A stretch of DNA of 64,000 nucleotides from Mycobacterium colombiense (GTDB lineage Bacteria; Actinomycetota; Actinomycetes; Mycobacteriales; Mycobacteriaceae). Within the stretch, counting starts at the first letter, position 1. Each line of letters opens with the position of its first letter. Below, one piece after another: positions 8,828-16,988 of the stretch. Below the pieces are notes generated by a model. The model saw nothing but the letters and a program-made list of their open reading frames with translations. It searched no databases and was not told the origin of the DNA. The DNA lies in contig NZ_LZSX01000035.1 in assembly GCF_001665835.1 (NCBI RefSeq), positions 62,001 to 126,000 on the forward strand, given 5' to 3'. Made by a program: the position numbers and the translations under genes.

Positions 8828-10227
8828 TGCCGGCGTCGACGTCCAAGGAGCTCAAAGCCACACTGTGGAAGGCGGCCGAGAAGCTGCGCGGGTCGCTGTC
8901 GGCCGGTGAATACAAGGACGTGATTCTGGGGTTGGTGTTCCTCAAGCATGTCTCCGAATCGCACTGGAACACGTTGGCGAACAACGTCACATCCGATGAC
9001 ATCGGCCGCCTGGCCGACGACGCGATGGACGCCGTGATGACGGCGAACCCGGCGCTGGCCGGGACGCTGCCCCGGCTCTACGAAAACCTCGACCCGCGTC
9101 GCCTCGCCGAGCTGGTGACGGTGCTCGACGGCGCACGAATCGGCGACGACCGGGCCGGGGACCTGATGGGCGAGGTATACGAGTATTTCCTGGGCAATTT
9201 CGCCCGCGCGGAAGGGCGCCGAGGTGGCGAATTCTTCACCCCACCCAGCGTCGTGCGGCTGCTCGTCGAGGTGCTCGAACCGACCGGCGGGCGCGTGTAT
9301 GACCCGTGCTGCGGCTCGGGCGGGATGTTCGTGCAGACCGAACACTTCATCGCCGAACGCGACGGCGATCCGGCGAAAGTCACCGTCTACGGGCAGGAAA
9401 GCGTCGAGCAGACCTGGCGGATGGCGAAGATGAACCTCGCCGTGCACGGCATCGACAACTCGGGCCTGGGCGCGCGGTGCGCCGACACGCTCGCCACCGA
9501 TCTGCACGCAGGCGTGCAGATGAACTACGTGCTGGCCAATCCGCCCTTCAACATCAAGGATTGGGCCCGCGACGAAGACGACCCGCGCTGGCGCTTCGGC
9601 GTTCCGCCCGCGACCAACGCGAATTACGCCTGGATTCAGCACATTCTGTCCAAGCTGGCCCCGGGCGGCAGGGCCGGCGTGGTGATGGTCAACGGCTCGA
9701 TGTCGTCGAACGCGATGGGCGAGGGCGACATCCGGGCCCGGATCATCGATGCGGACCTGGTGTCGTGCATGGTCGCGCTGCCCGCGCAGCTGTTCCGAAG
9801 CACCGGAATACCGGTGTGCCTGTGGTTTTTCGCCATGGGCAAGGCGCACCGGTCGGGGCAGGTGCTGTTCATCGATGCGCGCGGCCTGGGCTACCTGGTG
9901 GATCGGGCCGAGCGTGCCCTGACCCGCGAGGAGATCGCCCGGATCGCTGACACCTACCGCGCGTGGTCGGGCGCGGCCTCCGCCCGCGCCAAAGGCCTTT
10001 CCTATCAAGATGTTCCGGGGTTCTGCCAGTCCGTGCCGGTGGACGCCATCAGAGCCGCGGGCTACCCGCTCACGCCGGGACGCTATGTGGACGCACCCAT
10101 CACACCGGACGACGGCGAACCCGTCGACGACAAGATCGCGCGGTTGACCGACGACCTGCTGGCCGCGCTGGACGACTCGGCCCGCGCGGAAACCGTGGTG
10201 CGCCAACAGGTGAAGCGGTTGCGGTGA
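8827..10227 (+). CDS. hsdM: Type I DNA methyltransferase subunit HsdM
   Basis: A 466-residue modification subunit that transfers methyl groups from SAM to adenine-N6, with specificity given by HsdS. The SAM motif DPCCGSGGMF is at ~159-168 and the catalytic NPPF at ~238-241; the N-terminal HsdM helical domain is recognisable (TLWKAAEKLRG). The family usually has ~500-540 residues. Here the N-terminal domain passes from FLKHVSES almost directly to HWNTLANN and then AMDAVM, apparently missing a ~50-residue segment found in relatives such as Rv2756c. It overlaps the glycosylase gene upstream (TGATG) and hsdS downstream (GTGA). No hsdR is in the window, so a methylation-only role is likely. Confidence 0.93.
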   Translation: MPASTSKELKATLWKAAEKLRGSLSAGEYKDVILGLVFLKHVSESHWNTLANNVTSDDIGRLADDAMDAVMTANPALAGTLPRLYENLDPRRLAELVTVLDGARIGDDRAGDLMGEVYEYFLGNFARAEGRRGGEFFTPPSVVRLLVEVLEPTGGRVYDPCCGSGGMFVQTEHFIAERDGDPAKVTVYGQESVEQTWRMAKMNLAVHGIDNSGLGARCADTLATDLHAGVQMNYVLANPPFNIKDWARDEDDPRWRFGVPPATNANYAWIQHILSKLAPGGRAGVVMVNGSMSSNAMGEGDIRARIIDADLVSCMVALPAQLFRSTGIPVCLWFFAMGKAHRSGQVLFIDARGLGYLVDRAERALTREEIARIADTYRAWSGAASARAKGLSYQDVPGFCQSVPVDAIRAAGYPLTPGRYVDAPITPDDGEPVDDKIARLTDDLLAALDDSARAETVVRQQVKRLR

Positions 10228-11300
10228 AGACCGTCCTGGGTGAGCACCTCGAATTCAGCACCGGAAGCAGCGCCCCGCCGCGAGACTGCAACGGGCGCGT
10301 CCCCGTCTACGGCGCCAACGGCGCGATCGGTTACGCCGCCGGGCACAACGCCACCGGGCCCTTGATCGTGCTCGGCCGCGTCGGGTCGTACTGCGGCAGC
10401 CTGCGCTACTGCGACTCCGACGTCTGGGTCACCGAGAACGCGCTGGTGTGCCGCGCCAAAGACCCGCAGGAGACCCGGTATTGGTATTACGCCCTGCAGA
10501 CCTGCCGGCTGGCCGATCACCGATCCGGATCGGGGCAGCCCCTGCTCAACCAGAGAATCCTGAACGACGTTCCGGTGTGGACGGTCGCCGCGCGCGAACG
10601 TCGGCGGATCGCCGAGCTGCTGGGCGCTTTCGACGACAAAATCGCGGCCAACGACCGGGTGATCGAGACGGCGGAACGCCTGATGATCGCCGTCGCCGAA
10701 TCGGCGCCGGATCGGGTGCGGCTGTCGAGCCTGGCCACCCGGTCGCCGGCGACCCGCAACGTCAGCGAGTTCGACGCTCGCATCGCCCACTTCAGCCTCC
10801 CGGCGTTCGACGACGGGGCGATACCCCGCGTGGTCGGCGCGGCGCAGGTGCGCAGCGCCAAGCTGCTGCTGACCCAGCCGTGCGTCCTGTTCGCCAAGCT
10901 GAACCCGCGGATCCCGCGGATCTGGAACGTGGTGGGTCTGCCGTCGGACATGGCGGTGGCCAGCACGGAGTTCGTCGTGCTGCTGCCGGTCGGCATCGAT
11001 TCCTCCGCGCTGTGGTCGGCGCTGCGGCAACCCGACGTCTCACAACGACTGCAGCGGCGGGCCGCGGGAACATCGGGCAGCCATCAGCGAATTCAGCCCG
11101 GCGACCTGCTGGACGTGTCGGTCCCAGACGTGCGCCGGTTGAGCCCCGAGGCGTTGCGGACGCTTACCGGGCTGGGTGCGCTGTGCCACGCACGCCGCAC
11201 CGAAAGCGCGCAGTTGGCGGGCCTGCGTGACGCGCTGCTGCCGTCGCTGATCTGCGGCAAGGTGCGGGTCAGACACGCCGATGCGCCCGGCACGCTTTAA
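10224..11300 (+). CDS. hsdS: Type I specificity subunit HsdS
   Basis: A 358-residue DNA-recognition subunit. The architecture is target-recognition domain 1 (~1-120, including [10 protein letters not shown] and LGRVGSYCG), a conserved helical spacer ([19 protein letters not shown], ~128-146), domain 2 (~165-290) and a second helical repeat near the C-terminus ([17 protein letters not shown]). The two half-sites imply a bipartite target. The GTG start overlaps the hsdM stop (GTGA), which decides it against longer frames. thyX follows 10 bases downstream. The order hsdM-hsdS-thyX is the same as Rv2756c-Rv2755c-Rv2754c in M. tuberculosis. The recognised sequence cannot be read from the protein. 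Confidence 0.9.
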   Translation: MKTVLGEHLEFSTGSSAPPRDCNGRVPVYGANGAIGYAAGHNATGPLIVLGRVGSYCGSLRYCDSDVWVTENALVCRAKDPQETRYWYYALQTCRLADHRSGSGQPLLNQRILNDVPVWTVAARERRRIAELLGAFDDKIAANDRVIETAERLMIAVAESAPDRVRLSSLATRSPATRNVSEFDARIAHFSLPAFDDGAIPRVVGAAQVRSAKLLLTQPCVLFAKLNPRIPRIWNVVGLPSDMAVASTEFVVLLPVGIDSSALWSALRQPDVSQRLQRRAAGTSGSHQRIQPGDLLDVSVPDVRRLSPEALRTLTGLGALCHARRTESAQLAGLRDALLPSLICGKVRVRHADAPGTL

Positions 11301-11310
11301 GGTGAGCGCC

Positions 11311-12063
11311 GTGGCCGAGATCGCGCCGCTGCGCGTGCAACTGATCGCCAAGACCGACTTCTTGGCGCCCCCGGACGTGCCGTGGAGCACCGACGCCGAC
11401 GGCGGCCCGGCGCTGGTCGAGTTCGCCGGCCGGGCCTGCTATCAAAGCTGGTCGAAACCCAACCCCAAAACCGCGACCAACGCCGGGTACATCAAGCACA
11501 TCATCGACGTCGGCCACTTTTCGGTGCTCGAACACGCGAGCGTGTCGTTCTATGTCACCGGCATCTCGCGGTCGTGCACCCACGAGCTGATCCGGCACCG
11601 GCACTTCTCCTATTCGCAGCTGTCCCAGCGCTACGTCCCCGAGAAGGACTCGCACGTCGTCGTGCCGCCGGGCATGGAAGACGATCCGGAGCTGCAGCGG
11701 ATCCTGGCCGGGGCCGCCGACGCCAGCCGCGCCACCTACACCGAATTGCTGGCGAAACTCGAAGCGAAATTCGCCGACCAACCCAATGCGGTGCTGCGGC
11801 GCAAGCAGGCCCGCCAGGCCGCCCGCGCCGTGCTCCCCAACGCGACCGAAACCCGCATCGTCGTGACCGGCAATTACCGGGCGTGGCGCCACTTCATCGC
11901 CATGCGTGCCAGTGAGCACGCCGACGTGGAAATCCGGCGGCTCGCCATCGAGTGCCTGCGCCAGCTGGCGGGTGTGGCACCCGCGGTGTTCGCCGACTTC
12001 GAGATCTCCACCCTGGCCGACGGCACGGAGGTCGCGACCAGCCCACTGGCGACCGAGGCCTGA
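11311..12063 (+). CDS. thyX: Flavin-dependent thymidylate synthase ThyX
   Basis: A 250-residue FAD- and NADPH-dependent thymidylate synthase that makes dTMP and leaves tetrahydrofolate rather than dihydrofolate. The ThyX motif RHR-x7-S is complete (Arg95, His96, Arg97 and Ser105 in [11 protein letters not shown]). The GTG at 11311 gives exactly the length of the M. tuberculosis protein; an upstream in-frame ATG at 11281 would overlap hsdS. It lies in the hsdM-hsdS-thyX-dapA-rnj run. Because ThyA is also encoded here, ThyX probably provides the essential or backup route under conditions where folate recycling is limiting. Confidence 0.97.
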   Translation: MAEIAPLRVQLIAKTDFLAPPDVPWSTDADGGPALVEFAGRACYQSWSKPNPKTATNAGYIKHIIDVGHFSVLEHASVSFYVTGISRSCTHELIRHRHFSYSQLSQRYVPEKDSHVVVPPGMEDDPELQRILAGAADASRATYTELLAKLEAKFADQPNAVLRRKQARQAARAVLPNATETRIVVTGNYRAWRHFIAMRASEHADVEIRRLAIECLRQLAGVAPAVFADFEISTLADGTEVATSPLATEA

Positions 12064-13038
<975 letters not shown>

Positions 13039-13057
13039 CTCGAGGAGTTTCCGAGAA

Positions 13058-14734
13058 GTGGATGTAGACCTCGCCCCGCCAGGCCCCTTGGCCGCGGGAG
13101 GGTTGCGGGTCACTGCTCTCGGCGGCATCAGCGAAATCGGCCGCAACATGACGGTTTTCGAGCACCTGGGCCGCCTTTTGATCATCGACTGCGGCGTGAT
13201 GTTCCCCACCCACGACGAGCCCGGCGTCGATCTGATCCTGCCGGATCTGCGCCACATCGAGGACCGGCTCGACGACATCGAGGCGCTGGTGCTCACCCAC
13301 GCGCACGAGGACCATATCGGCGGCATCCCGTTTCTGCTCAAGCTGCGTCCCGACATCCCGGTGGTCGGTTCGAAGTTCACCCTCGCGCTGGTCGCCGCGA
13401 AGTGCCGCGAACACCGCCTCAAGCCGGTGTTCGTCGAGGTGGCCGAGGGCCACAAGAGCACCCACGGCGTGTTCGAATGCCAGTACTTCGCCGTCAACCA
13501 CTCCATCCCCGACGCGCTGGCGATCGCCGTGCACACCGGCGCGGGAACCATCCTGCACACCGGCGACATCAAGCTCGACCAGCTTCCGCTGGACGGCCGG
13601 CCGACCGACCTGCCCGGCATGTCCCGGCTCGGCGACGCCGGGGTGGACCTGTTCCTGTGCGACTCAACGAATTCCGAGCACCCCGGCGTCGGGCCCTCGG
13701 AAAGCGAAGTGGGCCCGACGCTGCACCGCCTGATCCGCGGCGCCGACGGCCGCGTCATCGTGGCGTGCTTCGCCTCCAACGTGGACCGGGTTCAGCAAAT
13801 CATCGATGCCGCAGTCGCTTTGGGCCGGCGGGTATCGTTCGTCGGCCGATCCATGGTGCGCAACATGGGCATTGCCCGCGAACTCGGCTTCCTGCGGGTG
13901 GCCGACTCGGACGTGATCGACATCGGCGCCGCCGAGATGATGCCGGCCGACCGGGTGGTGCTGATCACCACCGGCACCCAGGGCGAACCGATGTCGGCGC
14001 TGTCGCGGATGTCGCGCGGCGAGCACCGCAGCATCACGCTGACCGCGGGTGACCTGGTGGTGTTGGCGTCGTCGCTGATCCCCGGCAACGAGGAAGCGGT
14101 CTACGGCGTGATCGACGAGCTGGCCAAGATCGGTGCCCGCGTCGTCACCAACGCCCAGGCGCGGGTGCATGTTTCGGGCCACGCCTACGCCGGGGAATTG
14201 TTGTTCCTGTACAACGGGATTCGGCCGCGCCATGTCATGCCCGTGCACGGCACGTGGCGCATGCTGCGCGCCAACGCCAAGCTGGCGGCCCGCACCGGCG
14301 TGCCGGAGGAGTCGATCCTGCTGGCCGAGAACGGGGTGAGCGTCGACCTGGTCGCGGGGAAGGCCTCCATCGCCGGCGCGGTGCCGGTCGGCAAGATGTT
14401 CGTCGACGGCCTGATCAACGGCGACGTCGGCGACATCACCCTGGGCGAGCGCCTCATCCTGTCGTCGGGTTTCGTGGCGGTGACCGTGGTGCTCGCGCGC
14501 GGCACCGGGCGTCCGGTCGCCCCACCGCAGCTGCATTCCCGCGGATTCTCCGAAGATCCCAAGGCGCTCGAACCCGCCGTGCGCAGGGTCGAGGCCGAAC
14601 TGGAAGCGCTGGCGGCCGAGAACATCACCGATCCGGGCCGCATAGCCCAGGGCGTGCGGCGCACCATCGGCAAGTGGGTGGGCGAAACCTACCGCCGGCA
14701 GCCGATGATCGTGCCGACCGTCATCGAGGTCTAG
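13058..14734 (+). CDS. rnj: Ribonuclease J
   Basis: A 558-residue metallo-beta-lactamase/beta-CASP nuclease, equal in length to M. tuberculosis RNase J. It is a 5'-3' exonuclease and endonuclease in rRNA maturation and mRNA decay. The zinc motif HAHEDH is at residues 81-86; the beta-CASP domain follows, with HVSGHAY near 370 and a C-terminal oligomerisation domain. The GTG start has a GAGGAG site about 11 bases upstream. The stop codon TAG is the first base triplet of a dispersed hairpin repeat that separates rnj from the convergent methyltransferase gene. Confidence 0.95.
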   Translation: MDVDLAPPGPLAAGGLRVTALGGISEIGRNMTVFEHLGRLLIIDCGVMFPTHDEPGVDLILPDLRHIEDRLDDIEALVLTHAHEDHIGGIPFLLKLRPDIPVVGSKFTLALVAAKCREHRLKPVFVEVAEGHKSTHGVFECQYFAVNHSIPDALAIAVHTGAGTILHTGDIKLDQLPLDGRPTDLPGMSRLGDAGVDLFLCDSTNSEHPGVGPSESEVGPTLHRLIRGADGRVIVACFASNVDRVQQIIDAAVALGRRVSFVGRSMVRNMGIARELGFLRVADSDVIDIGAAEMMPADRVVLITTGTQGEPMSALSRMSRGEHRSITLTAGDLVVLASSLIPGNEEAVYGVIDELAKIGARVVTNAQARVHVSGHAYAGELLFLYNGIRPRHVMPVHGTWRMLRANAKLAARTGVPEESILLAENGVSVDLVAGKASIAGAVPVGKMFVDGLINGDVGDITLGERLILSSGFVAVTVVLARGTGRPVAPPQLHSRGFSEDPKALEPAVRRVEAELEALAAENITDPGRIAQGVRRTIGKWVGETYRRQPMIVPTVIEV

Positions 14735-14783
14735 TGGCGATCGCGAGCGCGGCGTAGCCGGGCGGAGCGGGTCGCCACCATCG
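14732..14783. repeat. Dispersed hairpin repeat, copy 1
   Basis: A GC-rich ~50-bp element that begins at the rnj stop codon (TAGTGGCGATCGC) and ends in CGGGTCGCCACCAT. Its outer arms GTGGCGA (14734-14740) and TCGCCAC (14772-14778) pair perfectly. A second copy lies at 51415-51466 with about 88 percent identity by eye. Both sit between convergent genes, so a terminator or REP-like role is likely. Confidence 0.7.
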
Positions 14784-14795
14784 GCGCCTGACCCG

Positions 14796-15668
14796 CTAGA
14801 TCTTCTCGGCGTAGGCCGACCACTCCAGTTGCGACGCTTTGAGTTTGCGGCCGGTGGGCTCGACATAGCGCTGGATGAGCTCGTCGGGCCCGGCCTGCTC
14901 CACCAGCCGCCAGCCGTACTCGCCCAGGAACGTCGCGACCTCGTCGGGCTGAAGGCCGAAATGCCACAGCTGCCGCCGCTGGCGCACGGTGCGGTACAGC
15001 GTGCGGGTGCCATACCGGTTGGTGCCGTCGATGAAATCCCTACGGACATAGGTGAATACCAAACGGCTGCCGGGTGCGGTCGCGCGCAGCCCGTCCAGCG
15101 TGCGCCGCACCGTCGCCTCGGTGAGGTACTGGGTGACGCCTTCGCAGATGAAGAACACCCGGTAGTCGGTGCGATAACCGTGCTCGGCGAGCGAGGTGAG
15201 CAGGTCGTCATGCTCGAGGTTCAACGCCACCAACCGAACCGATAGCGGCAGCTCGCCGAGCACCCGACGCACCGTCTTGAACTTTCTGGCGACGTTCACC
15301 GGCAGATCGACCTCGAACACCGGGATGCGCACCCGCCGCGTCAAAAGGTAGGCGCGGGTGTCCAGCCCCGCCCCGAGGATGACGACGGCGTTGATGTCGT
15401 CCAGCGACTCCTTGAGCTTGTCAGCGATAAAGCGCTTGCGGCAGGCCAGATTCGCCCACAATCCCGGACCGGTGAACTCCGAGCCGCGGATCATCAGCCG
15501 GCGAACCGGCGCGAACCGGGTCGCCCCGACGAGCCACCGCAGCGGGACGGGTAGGAAGAGCTCGGCGAAGTCGTCGTCGACCAGGCGGCGTCCGGGCGGC
15601 TCGTTCTGCTCGACGGCGGCCAGCACCATCGGGCCAAATGCAGTCTGCGCAACCGGATTTCGTGCCAT
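14796..15668 (-). CDS. SAM-dependent methyltransferase, UPF0677/TIGR00027 family
   Basis: A 290-residue class I methyltransferase, orthologous by position to Rv2751. The SAM-binding motif ILGAGLDTRAY is near residues 93-103, followed by an acidic strand end (FEVDLP) and FICEGVTQYL at ~170, all typical of this large mycobacterial family with similarity to leucine carboxyl methyltransferases. The start is the ATG at 15668 (MARNPVAQTAF), only 5 bases after the upstream SDR gene, so the two are co-transcribed. The substrate is unknown; small metabolites or lipids are plausible. Confidence 0.85.
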   Translation of the reverse strand: MARNPVAQTAFGPMVLAAVEQNEPPGRRLVDDDFAELFLPVPLRWLVGATRFAPVRRLMIRGSEFTGPGLWANLACRKRFIADKLKESLDDINAVVILGAGLDTRAYLLTRRVRIPVFEVDLPVNVARKFKTVRRVLGELPLSVRLVALNLEHDDLLTSLAEHGYRTDYRVFFICEGVTQYLTEATVRRTLDGLRATAPGSRLVFTYVRRDFIDGTNRYGTRTLYRTVRQRRQLWHFGLQPDEVATFLGEYGWRLVEQAGPDELIQRYVEPTGRKLKASQLEWSAYAEKI

Positions 15669-15673
15669 GACGA

Positions 15674-16504
15674 CTACTTGTTCAGGAATCCCGCGTCGAC
15701 CGGCAACGTCACACCGGTGATGTAGCGCGCCTGGTCGGACACCAGCCACGCGACCGCGTTGGCGATGTCCTCGACATCCAGCACCTCGACCGGCATGGCG
15801 TTGCCCATGGCTCCCGGCGTGTCCGTCGCGGCGGCCATCTTGGCCAGCCACTCGCGGGTGAACTCGTTGTTGATCATCGGCGTCTCGACGCCGGACGGAT
15901 GGATCGAGTTGACCCGGATCATCTGTCCGGCAAGCAGATTGGCGTAGACCCGCATCAGCCCGACCACCCCGTGCTTGGCGGCGGCGTAGCCGACGGAACC
16001 GGCGTCCGGGCTGCCGACCCCGGCCAGCCCCGCGCTCGAACTGATCAGCACGATCGACCCGCCGGTGCCCTGCTTGACCATCGTGGGTATCGCGACCTTG
16101 ATGGTGTGGTAGACGCCGGTCAGGTTGACGTCGATGACGTCATGCCAGCCGTCGTCACCCGATTGCATGGGGGCGATCCCGGCGTTGGCCACCACGATGT
16201 CCAGCCGGCCGAACTCGTCCAGGCCCGCCTGCAGCGCCGCCGACAGCGAGTCGCGGTCGCGGACGTCGCCCTGTCGGGCCACGATACGGGCGCCCGTGTC
16301 TTCCACCAGCTTCACGGTGGCGGCCAGGTCGTCGGGCGTGGCCAGCGAGTAGGGGACGCTGGCGATCTGGTCGCACAGGTCGACGGCGATGATGTCCGCG
16401 CCGTCGGCGGCCAGCCGCACCGCGTGCGCGCGGCCCTGACCGCGCGCCGCGCCGGTGATGAAGGCGACCTTGCCCTTCAGGGGCCCTTGCGACGAGCGGG
16501 TCAT
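15674..16504 (-). CDS. Mycofactocin-type SDR oxidoreductase
   Basis: A 276-residue SDR, orthologous by position to Rv2750. The cofactor loop [12 protein letters not shown] (~22-33), the insertion after the second beta strand ([12 protein letters not shown]), the catalytic SSSAG and YAAAK motifs and the C-terminal LPVDAGF all fit the mycofactocin-coupled subfamily (TIGR03971). Members of that subfamily hold NAD tightly and pass electrons to mycofactocin rather than releasing NADH. The start ATG overlaps the stop of the upstream monooxygenase gene (ATGA). The substrate is unknown. It forms an operon with the upstream monooxygenase and downstream methyltransferase genes. Confidence 0.85.
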   Translation of the reverse strand: MTRSSQGPLKGKVAFITGAARGQGRAHAVRLAADGADIIAVDLCDQIASVPYSLATPDDLAATVKLVEDTGARIVARQGDVRDRDSLSAALQAGLDEFGRLDIVVANAGIAPMQSGDDGWHDVIDVNLTGVYHTIKVAIPTMVKQGTGGSIVLISSSAGLAGVGSPDAGSVGYAAAKHGVVGLMRVYANLLAGQMIRVNSIHPSGVETPMINNEFTREWLAKMAAATDTPGAMGNAMPVEVLDVEDIANAVAWLVSDQARYITGVTLPVDAGFLNK

Positions 16505-16818
16505 CACGGCCGCAACTGTCCTTTGGCCGGGTCGCCCGCCGGGACCGGCTGCAGCATCTTGATGTCGGGGGCCCCGTCCAGGTGCTCGCCGGCCGCGGTG
16601 AACATCTTGGTGACCGCCGGTGCGGTGCTGTGCGCCTTGAGCGCCTCGGCGTCGGCCCACTGCTCGACGAAGACGAACGTCTCGCCCGACTGGTGCAGCG
16701 AGTAGATCTGGCAGCCCGGCTCGTCGTGCACTTCTTCGACCGCCCGCGTGAGGATGTCGCGAACGGTGTCGACCGACTCCGGTTTGACGGTCATGGTGGC
16801 GACGACGACAACGGGCAT
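16504..16818 (-). CDS. Antibiotic biosynthesis monooxygenase (ABM) domain protein
   Basis: A 104-residue single-domain ABM/ferredoxin-like protein, orthologous by position to Rv2749. Features are the N-terminal [12 protein letters not shown] strand, a helix, and the [16 protein letters not shown] segment characteristic of the ABM fold. Members are small dimeric monooxygenases or heme-degrading enzymes; no heme or cofactor residue is obvious here, so the activity is uncertain. It is the first gene of the reverse-strand trio, with a strong AGGAGG site before the ATG, and is divergent from ftsK. Confidence 0.8.
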   Translation of the reverse strand: MPVVVVATMTVKPESVDTVRDILTRAVEEVHDEPGCQIYSLHQSGETFVFVEQWADAEALKAHSTAPAVTKMFTAAGEHLDGAPDIKMLQPVPAGDPAKGQLRP

Positions 16819-16975
16819 TGCTGGCCTCCTGGGGCGCGGTGGGGGTGGGTGACGAGCACGACTTCTCTCAACCGAATGTCACCCTACTCACGCGATTTGG
16901 CGGCCGATTGGCCCTATGCCCGACAAGCCGAACCGTTACCAGTGTGGCGGGTGGTGTAGATGATGTCGTTGCGAC

Positions 16976-16981
16976 TACCCT
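16976..16981 (+). promoter_or_regulatory. -10 box, leaderless, for ftsK
   Basis: TACCCT ends 7 bases before the ATG at 16989. This supports a leaderless ftsK transcript starting at or next to that ATG, and argues against longer in-frame starts. Confidence 0.6.
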
Positions 16982-16988
16982 TGCCGTC

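Noticed and set aside
8827..11300. Search for an HsdR or other nuclease beside hsdMS
   Set aside because: No DEAD-box/PD-ExK protein is encoded in the flanking genes; the restriction subunit is absent from the window.
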